Assembly: GCA_030847615.1 (NCBI GenBank)
Contig: JAUMIR010000005.1
Span: 62,089,001-62,153,000 of the forward strand
Source: Gambelia wislizenii
Lineage: Eukaryota; Chordata; Lepidosauria; Squamata; Crotaphytidae
Length of the DNA: 64,000 nt
Reading direction: 5' to 3'
Below the pieces are notes generated by a model. The model worked only from the letters and a program-made list of their open reading frames with translations, did not search any database and was not told where the DNA came from. Position 1 is the stretch's first letter. Each line of letters opens with the position of its first letter. Positions 43,868-54,839 of the stretch are shown piece by piece. A program made the translations under genes and the position numbers.

Positions 43868-44701
43868 GCCAACGATTTCCAAATTGAGCAAGCACATGAG
43901 TCATCTGGTAACAATTCCCCATGCAAGGGAGTGGGGTGTATGGTCTGGGTCCGCAAGCATTGTTTGCATATTGTCTAAAGCTGCACATATACAGGCATAT
44001 GCAAATCTGCTGGCCTCTTTTGCCTCCCTTTTGGTGATGCATTTCTCTTTTGAGTGATGCATCAGTGGCCAAGAATCATTATTCTAAACCCATTGGGGAT
44101 TTGCAACCTCCAAAAACAGTAAATCAAGGGCTCCTTTAATAGCACTCTTATTTTTATGCAGAAATAGTCTGGGAAAAGTAAAACATTGCATTACACGCAA
44201 ACTCGTACATCACAAAATATAACGCTGAGAGCTATACAAATTACCTATCACAGTTCTAGTGTCTTCTGGAGAAGACCTATTGTGTAAGAAATAAAACCAT
44301 TTCAGTCACAGATCCTGAGACCAAAGCTGGTACTAATGATGGAGTCTAGCACTAGGATGATCATCAATAAACTATTTCAGGCATCAGAAATCACCCTTTA
44401 GTGTTTAGTAGAGCAATAACAAGCAGAAGACCGACAGTCAGGCACCAATTTTGGAAGGAGTTACTACTGCATTTAATTTATAGCCACATTTGAAACACTC
44501 CCACCATCCTTTGCAGGTCTTTTTCTACTACAACAATGTGTGTGTTGCTAGAAGCCCATTGATTCTTGGCACTGACAAACTAGCTGAGAAATACAGCCTT
44601 TAAACTATATTTGGCTAGTACCACTTTGAGCTAGAGAACCACATTTCTGTTTAATTGTTTAAAATTGAAAATGTAGGCTTACTCTAAGATTTAGTCTATA
44701 G
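43868..44701. other. No recognisable gene or repeat
   Basis: Nothing supported. Confidence 0.35.
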
Positions 44702-45053
44702 CAGTGGTTCTTAACCTATTCTTTACCAGGGACCCCTTTAAATATCTTTTGTTGCAATGGGCCCCCAAGACTTAACTCAAGATTTAAAACAACAACATTA
44801 CACCATCCATTAAACTTTCCCTCAGAAGCACTGGAGGAGGAGGGAAGACTTTTCTCTGCTTCTTCCTGAAAGATTGTGGCTGGATTAAACAGCAGTGTGC
44901 AAGCCAAGCCAGCCAGTCTCTGCCTTGGCTCCTGTCATGTGGCTGCTCCACTGCAGGGAGGAGATGGGCCGAGCAATCTTCAAGCCTTCACAGATCCCCT
45001 GTAAGGACATTGTGGCCCCCTGGGGTCCCTGGACCACAGTTTAAGAACCCCTG
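44702..45053. mobile_element. hAT MITE with perfect 8-bp duplication
   Basis: Ends CAGTGGTTCTTAACCTATTC and, inverted, CAGGGGTTCTTAAACTGTGG; 352 bp. GTCTATAG flanks both sides (44694-44701 and 45054-45061). Terminus and duplication length are those of hAT (Charlie-like) elements. No transposase frame. Confidence 0.92.
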
Positions 45054-45061
45054 GTCTATAG

Positions 45062-46002
45062 TATTCTATGATAGAAAGTGATGTGGAGACGTAATTTCTG
45101 ACTATTTATTTTCTTAGAACTAACTTGTTATAGGGAATTCATAACAAAATGGTAAAAAGCACAGTGCTTTGGTGAATATTTTATCTTAAAAGTATGACAG
45201 ATTTGTATTGCTGTTCAGTTCCAAACATACATTCCTCTGAGGAAAAGATTCATGCTAACTTGAGTGTCCCTCCAATCCATATTGCTCAGGCAATCACTGC
45301 TTGAATAGATTCTGTTAAAATGTTATAAAGGTGAGATACATACCTGATTGCTATAGCTAGTCCAATATCAAGAAATGATCTTTAGGAACAAAGTAGGTTT
45401 CTCCAGTGTTCCAAAACAAGCCCCACAGTGGCTATATTGTTTGTGTAAGAAACATAGCCATCATGCCACAAATGCATTCTTTAGTGGCAGCCTCAGATCA
45501 TTGGTCTGATAAACAATTTTCTTATTATACTGTCAAGAACAGATGCAAGCTTTTCAAGTGACAAGATTATCACTTGGTAATTCCCACCTCTACTAACTGT
45601 GGAATGATAAATGTACCAACTCCCTTGGGTGGTGAAACTGGTACTTTTAATACCCAGAAATAACACAGGCACAAAGCTCTGCCTCTCTGTTCTCTGGGTT
45701 CAATTATTAGTTGTTGTAGCATTCATCCTCAAGCTATCATTGTCACCAATTTTGAGCCAGTGTGATTCAGTATTTGCTGTCCTTGCATCACAACTAGATT
45801 CAAATCCTATGACTATCTGGGGTGAGTGATCTCCTTGCAGTTTTGGTTTTTCCTTAATAAAATAGTTGCTGACATCAGAAAGGTGTTGCAAGGGAAAACA
45901 GTTGCAAAAGTTTTTTGGGGAAAGTGATCATCTATGTTATTCAGCGATGAACACTTTCTATGTATAATTGTGTAGATGGTTGAGCCAGATGTCCCTTTCT
46001 AA
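45062..46002. other. Mostly unassigned stretch
   Basis: A degenerate tRNA-SINE head (GAGCCAGTGTGATTCAG, AGATTCAAATCC) can be made out at 45752-45830. Nothing else. Confidence 0.35.
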
Positions 46003-46652
46003 TAATAATAATAATAAAATTTATTTATACCCCGCCCCTCTGTTAAAACAATCGGGGCGGCTTACAAAATTTAAAATACAATACAAATAAAATCCCTAAA
46101 CACCCCAACTCCCACCCTCCCCCATAAAAAAACATTAAACAAATATAAATTAAAACAACTAATCTAAAATCACTTTTAAAACTATAAATACAATAAATAT
46201 AATAAATGCCCAGCAGCATAGAAGAGGCCACGATCCCCTGAGGCCGGGATCTAATTAGGAAAGGCCTGCCGAAAGAGATCCGTCTTTAGTGCTTTTTTAA
46301 AGCCACTCAGGCTTGTTATCTGACGGATCTCATTCGGCAGGTCATTCCACAATTTGGGGGCGATTACCGAAAAGGCCCTCTGGGAGGTTGCAGACAGCCT
46401 AGATTTTTGTGGCTGAAGCAAATTCCTCCCAGAGGACCGGAGTGCGCGGGGAGGATTGTATGGGAGGAGGCGGTTCCGGAGATAAGTTGGACCCAAGCCA
46501 TTTAGGGCTTTAAAGGTAATAACCAACACCTTATACTGGGCCCGGAAACTGATTGGCAGCCAGTGGAGAGATTTTAATACTGGAGTTATATGGTCTCTCC
46601 GAGATGTTCCCGAGACCACTCTGGCTGCCATATTTTGTACCAACTGAAGTTT
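46003..46652 (-). pseudogene. L2-clade LINE, copy D, truncated 3' end
   Basis: This carries the TAA tail, the terminal hairpin (CCGCCCC facing GGGGCGG, 46031-46059), the 3' UTR and 134 uninterrupted codons of the C-terminal domain (KLQLVQNMAARVVSGTSRRD ... FKKALKTDLFRQAFPN). It aligns to 16118-16765 of copy B with only scattered differences by eye. The homology stops at GTACCAACTGAAGTTTC. Confidence 0.9.
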
Positions 46653-46881
46653 CACTGTTCCTTCATTTTTCTCTGCAATCAGCCTAGCTTTCTGGAGTTT
46701 CTGTTGGTACAGGCCATGCTGGTGGGAAGGTTTTCAGAAATGTAGTCGAAAGAAGTTCCCGAGTACTTGCCCTCATGAAGAAATGCACCAATAATGATGT
46801 GGGTTTTTTTAAAATCTCATTAAATTTATGTGCATAAAGTGTTCTGCGTTCTGTTTGCCTTGCCTTGAATCTACATACATA

Positions 46882-47003
46882 CAGTGTCTGGAAAAGTTAC
46901 TTTTTGGGATACACTCCCTAAATCCCCCAGCCTGGAAGGCTATGACCAATCTAGTTGGGAATGTGGATCTAGGAGTTATAATCTGGAAAGTAACTTTTCC
47001 ATG
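46882..47003. mobile_element. Short hAT-like foldback element
   Basis: CAGTGTCTGGAAAAGTTACTTTTT at the left is mirrored by AAAGTAACTTTTCCA at the right. This terminus is one I associate with hAT MITEs. The duplication is unclear. Confidence 0.6.
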
Positions 47004-47170
47004 ATATGTATCCATGTGATGCCATACAAGATAGCAGTGTGTATGGCATGTGGAATAATGATGTGCAGAGATAATAATCCCTGGCAAGGGAATGACAACT
47101 TTATGCTTCTGCTAAAACATCATTAAATACTTTATTTTCTCTGTTAATGTCAAGACTGCTAAAATATAGG

Positions 47171-47297
47171 CCATCCTTCCCCATCCTGGTGCCCACCAGA
47201 TGTGTTAGACTATAAACCTCTTTGCCTACAACTTGCATGGCCATGGATGGTGGGATTTGTACTCCAATATATCTGGAGAGCACCAATTTGGAGGTTT
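47171..47297. mobile_element. Foldback repeat (CCAGATGT core)
   Basis: CTGGTGCCCACCAGATGTGTTAGACTA is mirrored by TACTCCAATATATCTGGAGAGCACCA. It is about 127 bp with inverted arms. Superfamily not assigned. Confidence 0.6.
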
Positions 47298-47361
47298 CAG
47301 GGAATGTAACTTTTATATGAGGTTAGGCAGAAAAAAAGAGAAAAGAATTCCTTTCAGAGTT

Positions 47362-47885
47362 GAGTAAAGATGTTGCAAATGTTGTTGTCCTTGAACAAGC
47401 AGGGATCACCAGCATTGAGGCCATGATATTGAGAACACAGCTGCGCTGGGCAGGGCACATTTCTAGGATGGAGGACCATCACCTCCCAAAAATAGTACTC
47501 TAAAGTGAACTCATCATGGGTCAGCGTAAGAGGGGCACTCCAAAAAAGCAATACAAAGACTCCCTGAAACAACATCTCAGGCTCAGCCAAATTGATCACC
47601 AACAATGGTCTGCCCTGGCCTCACATCAGGAGGCATGGAGATGCACTATCCACAATGCTGCAGCCTTATTTGAGAACTCATGCTGAACAAGTTTTGAAGA
47701 GAAACGACAACGCAGAAAGAATCACAACCCAGAAACATCACCCAAGGAGACCTTCTGCTGTGCTTTCTGCAACCGGACTTGTTTATCTTGGATTGGCCTT
47801 TTCAGTTATCAGCACGCTTGCAGAAAGTGTGGGATGAGTCCTTCCTGAATCTTCGTTTGTGAAGAAAAGCCAGAGAGAGAGAAAG
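47362..47885 (+). pseudogene. Zinc-finger LINE ORF2 C-terminus, copy 3
   Basis: The best-preserved copy. It reads VLEQAGITSIEAMIL, RTQLRWAGHISRMEDHHLPK, a basic RGTPKK block, KQHLRLSQIDHQQWSALASH, then a Cys/His-rich end with CAFCNRTC and HACRKCG before the stop at about 47847. The final cysteines suggest a zinc-finger-like knuckle. A hairpin (47851-47864, CTTCG...GAAG) and a GA-rich tail close the element. One or two frameshifts are present (near 47495-47510 and 47690). Confidence 0.75.
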
Positions 47886-47917
47886 ATGGTAAATAATCAG
47901 AAAATTACAGTAATAAA

Positions 47918-47990
47918 GAATCATAGAGTTGGAAGAGACCACAAGGGCCATCCAGTCCAACCCCTGCCAGGCCCCTGGTAAAATACACAA
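47918..47990 (-). mobile_element. CR1 3' UTR fragment
   Basis: AATCATAGAGTTGGAAGAGACC, CAAGGGCCATCCAGTCCAACC and the following bases are the last ~70 bases of a CR1 in reverse complement. Severely 5' truncated. Confidence 0.8.
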
Positions 47991-48946
47991 GTACATTTTA
48001 AAACTACACGGTCTGCCTAATTTTGTAAAATGATGTGCTTTCTTCAGTCCACTTACATGTTTTTTTTATTGTGAAAGTATTTTTTCTTAGACTGTGATGG
48101 ATTTATTACTGTCCTTCATTTCCAGAGAATGATGATTATAAAAGACAGATAAAACAGGGGTTGTTAGCAGGTTTAATTGCTGGCTTCAGAGTATAGAAAT
48201 AATGGGCCAAGTTATGCAGAAGAGACATAGCCACTTCATTTTTTAAAAAAAAATCTGAGAGTGTTCCCTTCTTGTATTTAAAGTTTCAAAAGCACTTGGG
48301 AGATGTTTCCCAAGACTGTAGATTCCTTATTTGGCAATAAAATAGCACACAGAAGGCAGGCAGGAAGAGAATGTCTTATAAGAAGACTCGGGCTATGATA
48401 AGTAAAAGCAGAATAATATTCTAGCTCAGAGTGCTATGATAGATGAAGCTTCAGTTAAGAGTAATTGGATGTTTACTTCCTATGAAGTTAAGGACTAACA
48501 ACTTTACAAGTACTTTTAAATTTTTCCCTCCCACCCGGCCACCAACCTGCAACCTCCCGGTCCCATATGCTAGACCTGTATATGAGCCAGAGACTAGTAA
48601 TGGCCATCTTGTTACCCAAATTGCTAGGGGTCCATGGGATCTACTTGTGACACTAGATTTTAATTAGCTCAAAGGTGTGGCTTGGAGAGGCCAGGTAACT
48701 TGCAAGATCTTTTGCACCTACATATACCAATGCCCACTGATGGGACTCCAAGCCAAGATTAAATAAAAATGGTTTTTATTGGAAAATAATCACAGAAGCA
48801 TTAACACATGCACTCACACTCACAAGCCAACCACACAAGGCTAATGAAGAATTTGGAGGAAAAGCTTGGATAGAGGAGAAAAAGTCAGGAATGGGTTATA
48901 ATTACCAGTCCAAAGAACAGAGGTTAATGAAGCAAAGAAAGACTCA
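47991..48946. other. No recognisable gene or repeat
   Basis: Nothing supported. Confidence 0.35.
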
Positions 48947-49275
48947 GGAGATTTTCAGATGCGATTTTCGGGTGTATATATTCCAAAACAGCTCCGTTGC
49001 TGCCGCGCAGCAGGGGAGCAGTTTTGGACGATGACGTTCCTCTGCCGAACCCCTCCATGTCACTTCCGTGACAGAATGGAGGAAGCCGCGTCATATTTCA
49101 TTCACGAATGTTGCCCGTGAGTGAAATATGACGCGGCTTCCTCCATTCTGTCATGGAAGTGACATGGAGGGGTTCGGCAGAGGAACAGCGTCTTCTAAAA
49201 CTGCTCCCGTGCCACACAGCAGCAACAGAGCTGTTTTGGAATATATACACCCGAAAATCGCATCTGAAAATCTCC
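48947..49275. mobile_element. Palindromic foldback MITE, TCA duplication
   Basis: Two arms of about 160 bp are almost perfect complements around a loop of about 9 bases at 49119 (AATGTTGCC). They start GGAGATTTTCAGATGCGATT and end AATCGCATCTGAAAATCTCC. Flanks are TCA on both sides (48944-48946 and 49276-49278). The arms are GC- and CpG-rich. The low divergence between arms suggests recent insertion or arm homogenisation. Confidence 0.92.
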
Positions 49276-49916
49276 TCAGACTTGGAGCTGAAGGTGATGT
49301 AGCAGTCCGGCAGAATGATGGTGTCTAGCACACTTTGGCTATGATTTGGGGGGTAATATTTATCCCCAACATCGTACCCCTAAAGGGGTGTTTTGAGTGT
49401 AAAACAATGCTTAGATGGGTTCCCATAGTTTAAACAATGGAAACTCTGGCTTCATTGATTGCTGCTAATGGCTGAGACATTAAGGTTGATGGATTTATGG
49501 CATCCTCCATATTGTGGAGAGGAAAAGATGTGAGGGAAAGACATTTTGTGGATAATGGGGATTCTGGTCACTGTTTGTTTTGGAGTATGACTCACTGCCA
49601 AGTGCATCCAGGGAAGATTAGTACATTCTATCTTAACTACTTTGACTAAGGAGTTTTGCATTAATCTTGTCCTGGACGTGTTTGTTGTGGAATTTCCAAG
49701 ACAACTTTGTTAGGCTTTTGGGTGACGTTCACTTGAATCTAATTTTGGTTTGCCTTAGACCTCATGGCCTGTCCAATATTGCTGAATTATGAATTATTGG
49801 AGGGAGGGGGTGTAAGTCTGGGTAACAATATTGGGAACAATATTTCATACCAATACTCCATATCCTCCAACATTTCACAAATGAAAATTGAGACACATAT
49901 GGCCATGGAACACCAG
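49276..49916. other. No recognisable gene or repeat
   Basis: Nothing supported. Confidence 0.35.
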
Positions 49917-50135
49917 AGTGTTAGGAAGAACTTCCTTTCAGTAAGAACTGTTTGGCAGTGGAATGCACTGCCTTGGCGTGTGATGGAGTCTCCTTCTTTG
50001 GAGGTTTTTAAACAGAGGCTGATTTTTAAACAGAGGCTGGATGGCTATCTGTCAGGAATGGTTTGATTGTGTGTTCCTACAGGGCAGTGGGTTGGATCAG
50101 ATGGCCCTTGTGGTCTCTTCCAACTCTATGGTTCA
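49917..50135 (+). mobile_element. CR1 3' end with internal 18-bp duplication
   Basis: The coding end (RKNFLSVRTVWQWNALPWRV, SPSLEVFKQRL) and the CR1 3' UTR end in TCTTCCAACTCTATGG. TTTTTAAACAGAGGCTGA at 50005-50022 is repeated at 50023-50040, adding six in-frame residues. Confidence 0.85.
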
Positions 50136-50577
50136 TTTTTGAGCAACATCTGTGTAGCACAAAAAAAGGCAACTCTCAGCTGCTTCTCAGTCCACATTAA
50201 TGAATAGTACAGTTCTTGGAAGCAAATACATTATCAAAATTCAATTATTGATTGGAGAAGAAGTGAGGGGAAGGTTACTGTCTTCCCCTTCCCATGGTGT
50301 GTGTGGGTCTCTCATTCATGGTACCAGCTATGCATTTCCACCCAAAGCCCTGATTAGAAATATGGCTTCCTCCACATCCCCATCCCTTCCCTACTGAGAG
50401 GTCCAGCCATGCTGAGTAAAACTCCATTCTTAAGTACTTATGATCTGCATTTAAAAGTTAAAATCTTTGGGGATGAGAGCATTATATCTGTTTTCTAATG
50501 GTTGGCCATCATAATTCAACTCAAAGCAGGAAGACATTATTCCAAAATATCACCCTAGTAAGAATGCAGTACAACCA
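50136..50577. other. No recognisable gene or repeat
   Basis: Nothing supported. Confidence 0.35.
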
Positions 50578-50806
50578 TCATGGTATTGTGGTTTGAGCAC
50601 TGGATTATGCCTCTGGAGACCAAGGTTCGAATTCCCACTTGGCCACGGAAACCCACTGAGTGACCTTGGGTAAGTCACACTCTATCAGCCTCAGAGGAAG
50701 GCAAAGGCAAAACCCCTCTGAACAAATCTTGCCAAGAAAATCCTCTGATAGGTTCACCTTAGGGTCACCATAAGTCAGAAACAACCTGGAGGCACCCAAC
50801 AACATG
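50578..50806 (+). mobile_element. tRNA-derived SINE, copy 2
   Basis: A-box-like TTGTGGTTTGAGC, B-box-like GGTTCGAATTCCC, body AGTGACCTTGGG and tail GGGTCACCATAAGTCAGAAACAAC...CCCAACAAC. The fullest copy in the window. Confidence 0.85.
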
Positions 50807-51814
50807 AATGCAGTAAAGAAACCTATTAGTTCTGCATTCCATTTCTTGTTTTGTTTTTGTTTTTGTATTTCAAAATAGTTTCTAAAAAGGACAGCCTCTC
50901 TCCTATTCTGCCCAGAGCTATTCTATGTTGTTATTATTAATCACTTCATAGGATAAAATACCAACTTAAAATAAAAATAAATCATAAAAGACAAGTGCAA
51001 AGAGTCTGCACAAGAAGAGAGAAGGCTCCATTACTCTCAAACTGAAGAGCTATAATTAAATCCCCAGATACACTGAAAGGAGGAAGAAATATGAGTTTTA
51101 ATTGCAGAGGTTTTTAAAGCAGAGATTTACTTTTTAAAAGTCACAGCATGGTATGACTGAAGATCTTAATATAATGGAAAGATGAAAGGTAAAATAGTTT
51201 CAGTTCTATATAACTTCTTCTTTAGAAGATGCTGAACATTTATAATCAACCTCAATAATTTTGCCTTCTTTTGTTTTGTTTTCCAGAACAGCAAGATTTT
51301 GAAACTGCTGGTCCATATTCAGAGTGGGCAAAGTGCAGCTTTTCAAATATTGCTGGATTACAATGTCCATCAGACCTAACAATCCCATCCAGTGGTGAAG
51401 AAGACTAGGAAATGGAATTCAACAACATCCAGAGAGCCATCCTTTGCCCACCTCTGTGACTTACTTAGCTGGAAATGAAGAGAAGTCCAGAGTAGAAAAA
51501 CAGAACTTATCTGAACTAGATCTGATCCATAACTTGCTAATAGAACTTGCCCATGGAAATGATCTGAACCGGAGCTTACAGATATTACTCTTTTGGAATG
51601 GCCATACTGGGCTAGGATATCCAAGAAGTTTTAATCTAAAAGAAAACCAAAACAACGAACTCCACACTTTTCCAAGTTCTGACTTGAACTAGGATTTGGG
51701 GTATTCTAAGAACTGCAGTGCAAAAGTTGTTGCTTCTTACATAGCTGAAGTGGAATTATCAACTCACAATTGGAGTCACCAGCAGATTTGAGAAACCCTA
51801 AAGTTTACAGAAAT
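50807..51814. other. No recognisable gene or repeat
   Basis: Nothing supported; AT-rich, stops in all frames. Confidence 0.35.
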
Positions 51815-52045
51815 TTGTTCTCCTTGTTATGTGCCTTCAAGTTGATTCTGACTTACAGCTGCCGAATCACAACGTTTTCTGAAAATAACAATATTCACAG
51901 GAGGTTTGCTGTTGCCTTCCTCTAAGGTTGAGAGAATGTGACCTCCCCAAGGTCATCCAGTGGGTTTCTATGGCTGAGCAGAGGTTCAAACCCTGGTCTC
52001 CTGGATTCTTAGTCCAACATTCATACTCCTACACCATGCTGTCTG
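51815..52045 (-). mobile_element. tRNA-derived SINE, copy on minus strand
   Basis: Reverse complement of the same SINE type: TTATGTGCCTTCAAGTTGATTCTGACTTA at the tail side, TGGTCTCCTGGATTC and CAAACCCTGG (inverted B-box) at the head side. Confidence 0.75.
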
Positions 52046-52274
52046 TTTACAGAAGTACAGTATACAAACATATTGGGGGGATACGGTTAAGAATGGGCCG
52101 CCTCAAAAAAGCATGATGGAGAGTGAGTGTACTCAGTGGTCCTGGTATGTTGTGAGACTGTTGCAGTCAAAGTACCAAAAATCTAGCGAAGGGAGAATAT
52201 TATGGAGAGACTGGAATTCTGAACAGGGGTCATTCATTGCTGCAACACTTTTTGGCAGGTTCCACTTGCCTATA

Positions 52275-52464
52275 CAATTGTCCCTTCATATTCGCTGGGG
52301 TTTGGCTCCAGGACCCAAAATCCATGAATACTCAAGTCCCGTTATATGCAATGGCATAGCAGAATGGTGTTCCTTATATAAGATGGCAAAATCAAGGCTT
52401 GCTTTTTGGATTATTATTTTTTAAATCTGTGAATACCAAATCTGTGGATACGGAGGGACAACTG
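52275..52464. mobile_element. Tigger/pogo-like MITE, copy 3, TA duplication
   Basis: CAATTGTCCCTTCATATTCG on the left and, inverted, CAGTTGTCCCTCCGTATCC on the right enclose 190 bp; TA flanks at 52273-52274 and 52465-52466. It shares GGGTTTGGCTCCAGGACCC and CAAGTCCC with 7398-7609. Confidence 0.85.
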
Positions 52465-52824
52465 TACTAATAGACAGTTTAATTCATACGAATCAGTCCT
52501 TAGTTCTATTCAAGCAATTTGTAAGCATGTGTACTATACACACAAAGAGAGGAGAGCATTAGCCCCAGTCCCCTCCACTGCTGCTTTCCTTCTACAAAAG
52601 AGATATATCTGAAGAAAAGATACTGTTTTACCATGGAGGCTCTCCATTCAAGTCAGAGTGAAGAAAAAGCATGGTTCTGGAATATGTGTAGAAACTCCAC
52701 AGATGCAACAGGTTCTCTTTAGTCATGTGACTTTCATATGAGGAAAGGATAGACAAAAGGAACGGACCTAGGAGGCTCTCCTCCTTGTATGTAGGGTACA
52801 CACATGAGCCAAATTTCTGACTAG
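52465..52824. other. No recognisable gene or repeat
   Basis: Nothing supported. Confidence 0.35.
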
Positions 52825-53403
52825 GGACTTTATCAGACCACCCCCCATTAATGTTCTTTTGTTGGGATAAATTGTGGTGTTTTTATGCCAGTAAAAGACC
52901 CCTCCCCCACTACCAGACCTACCTTTAGGAACATCAGTGAGGGATCCCCAGCATAAACAGAGCACAAATGGAGCTCCGTTTACTTCCAGGGTTGAGATCT
53001 CGCTGATTCTCACGAGAAGGCACAAGCACAGGAAATTCAAAAATTAAAGTAAAATAAAGACATAAAATGTAGACACAAGCACAGAAACACATTTATTAAG
53101 TCCCAAGTAAACTGGGGAGGTTAAAAAAAAAAAAGAGTATCTCTTACCTGGCTGTCCCAATCTCACCCAGAAGTGTTCTGTCATTCATGCTGCATGCGAG
53201 CGCAAAGCCGTGAAGTTTCAAATGCCGGCAATGCCAGCGCAAGAGTGGAATGGGAGATCTATTGATGGCTTGGCCCATCAATAAAAAAGTACGCTTTATT
53301 CCCTACACATGATTGTGAAATGATGACGTCGTCTGGTATGCGCACCCTTTCGCAATCATTAGGTATCCTTATGACGCCATATTTGCCTGGTCTGATAAAG
53401 TCC
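52825..53403 (-). mobile_element. Harbinger-like MITE family A, copy 5, TAG duplication
   Basis: Ends GGACTTTATCAGACCACC and, inverted, GGACTTTATCAGACCAGG; 579 bp. TAG at 52822-52824 and 53404-53406. A subterminal hairpin near 52853-52888 is partly decayed. Confidence 0.9.
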
Positions 53404-53694
53404 TAGGACTCTTATGCAGATAAATCCAATGGCATCTTCCATGCCTAAGAGTGGGAATCATGTGACTTACAGGTGCTTATGGCCTGTTGGGAGGTGCCAT
53501 GCAGCCTAGGTGTGTATGTGTCCCAGAGCCCCTCAAATCCCCAGTTGTTAAGAAAATGGGTTTTTTTAATCTGAAAATTGACTCTAGTTAACTCCATTGA
53601 CACCATTTTGCCTCCTGAACAATGTTTCAGATACTCCCAAACTCTAAACAGGAAAGAAGTTCTGCTTTTGGTGACAGGAAGTGAACGGCAGTCA

Positions 53695-53952
53695 TGGTAG
53701 CCATTTTTAAATATTTGAAGGGATGTCATACTGAGGCTGGAGCAAGCTTGTTTTCTGCTGCTTCGGAGACTAGGACACGGAGCAATGGGTTCAAACTACA
53801 GGAAAAAAGATTCCACCTAAACATTAGGAAGAACTTCCTGACAGTAAGAGCTGTTCAGAAGTGGAATGCACTGCCTCATAGTGTGGTGGAGTCTCCTTCT
53901 TTGGAGGTTTTTAAACAGAGGTTGGATGGCCATCTGTCAGGAATTATTTGAA
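53695..53952 (+). pseudogene. CR1 fragment lacking its 3' UTR
   Basis: Eighty-five codons of CR1 C-terminus: FKYLKGCHTEAGASLFSAAS, SNGFKLQEKRFHLNIRKNFL, SPSLEVFKQRLDGHLSG. It ends at the final coding residues. The usual 3' UTR and octamer tail are absent. Open frame throughout. Confidence 0.85.
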
Positions 53953-54274
53953 TCTAAAACATCACTTCCAAATGCACTGCTGTGGCCCACCAGTGTATCA
54001 AAGGAGCTGTAAATGGCTCTCTGATCCTTGACCTTGAGGGATGCATCAGCAATGAACACCAAGGTTTGCAGAAGTGCAAGAACTCTTTTGGGGGCATACC
54101 TAAATATGTGTGGGCAAGAACAACTCCAACACAGCTGGATGTGTCTCAGTGGACCTCACTGGGGGGCAGGGTCAGAATAGAAGGGGGACATTTCAAACTA
54201 CAAACTTTTGCTAAGGGTCTCATTTGCAGCTGAGGAAAACACCAACCTGATCTGTAAGTTCCATCCTACACTAT
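53953..54274. other. No recognisable gene or repeat
   Basis: Nothing supported between the CR1 fragment and the next MITE. Confidence 0.35.
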
Positions 54275-54839
54275 GGACTTTATCAGACCACCCCTCATTA
54301 ATGTTCTTTTGCCAGCATAAACTGTGGTGGTTTTATGCCGGCAAAAGACCCCACCACCATCAGACTCACCTTTTCCAGCATCACTGAGGCTTCCCCAGCA
54401 GTAACAGAACACAAACCGAGATCTGTTTGCTTCCAGAGTTGAGATCTTGTTGATTCTCACAAGAAGACGCAAGTGCAGGAGATTCAAAAATAAAAACAAA
54501 ATAAAGACACAAAAAGTCCACACAAGCACAAACACACACTTTAAAAGTCCCAAGTACATGAGGGAGATCATAAAAAGAGTGTCTCCTTCCTGGCTGTCAT
54601 GATCTCAACTGGAAATGTTTGCCCATTGACGCTGCCTTCACGTGAGCACAATGGTGCAAGGATTCAAATGCCGGCACAAAAGTGGAATGGGAGATCTATT
54701 GATGGCTTGGCCAACAATAAAAAAGTACACCTCATTCACATTACATGATCCCAAAAGGATGTCGTCATCTGGTATGTGCGCCCTTTTGCAATCATTAGGC
54801 ATTCCTATGATGCCATATTTGCCTGGTCTGATAAAGTCC
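54275..54839 (-). mobile_element. Harbinger-like MITE family A, copy 6, TAT duplication
   Basis: Ends GGACTTTATCAGACCACC and, inverted, GGACTTTATCAGACCAGG; 565 bp. TAT at 54272-54274 and 54840-54842. A subterminal hairpin at 54306-54347 has TTTTGCCAGCATAAA facing TTTATGCCGGCAAAA. Very close to copy 5. Confidence 0.92.
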
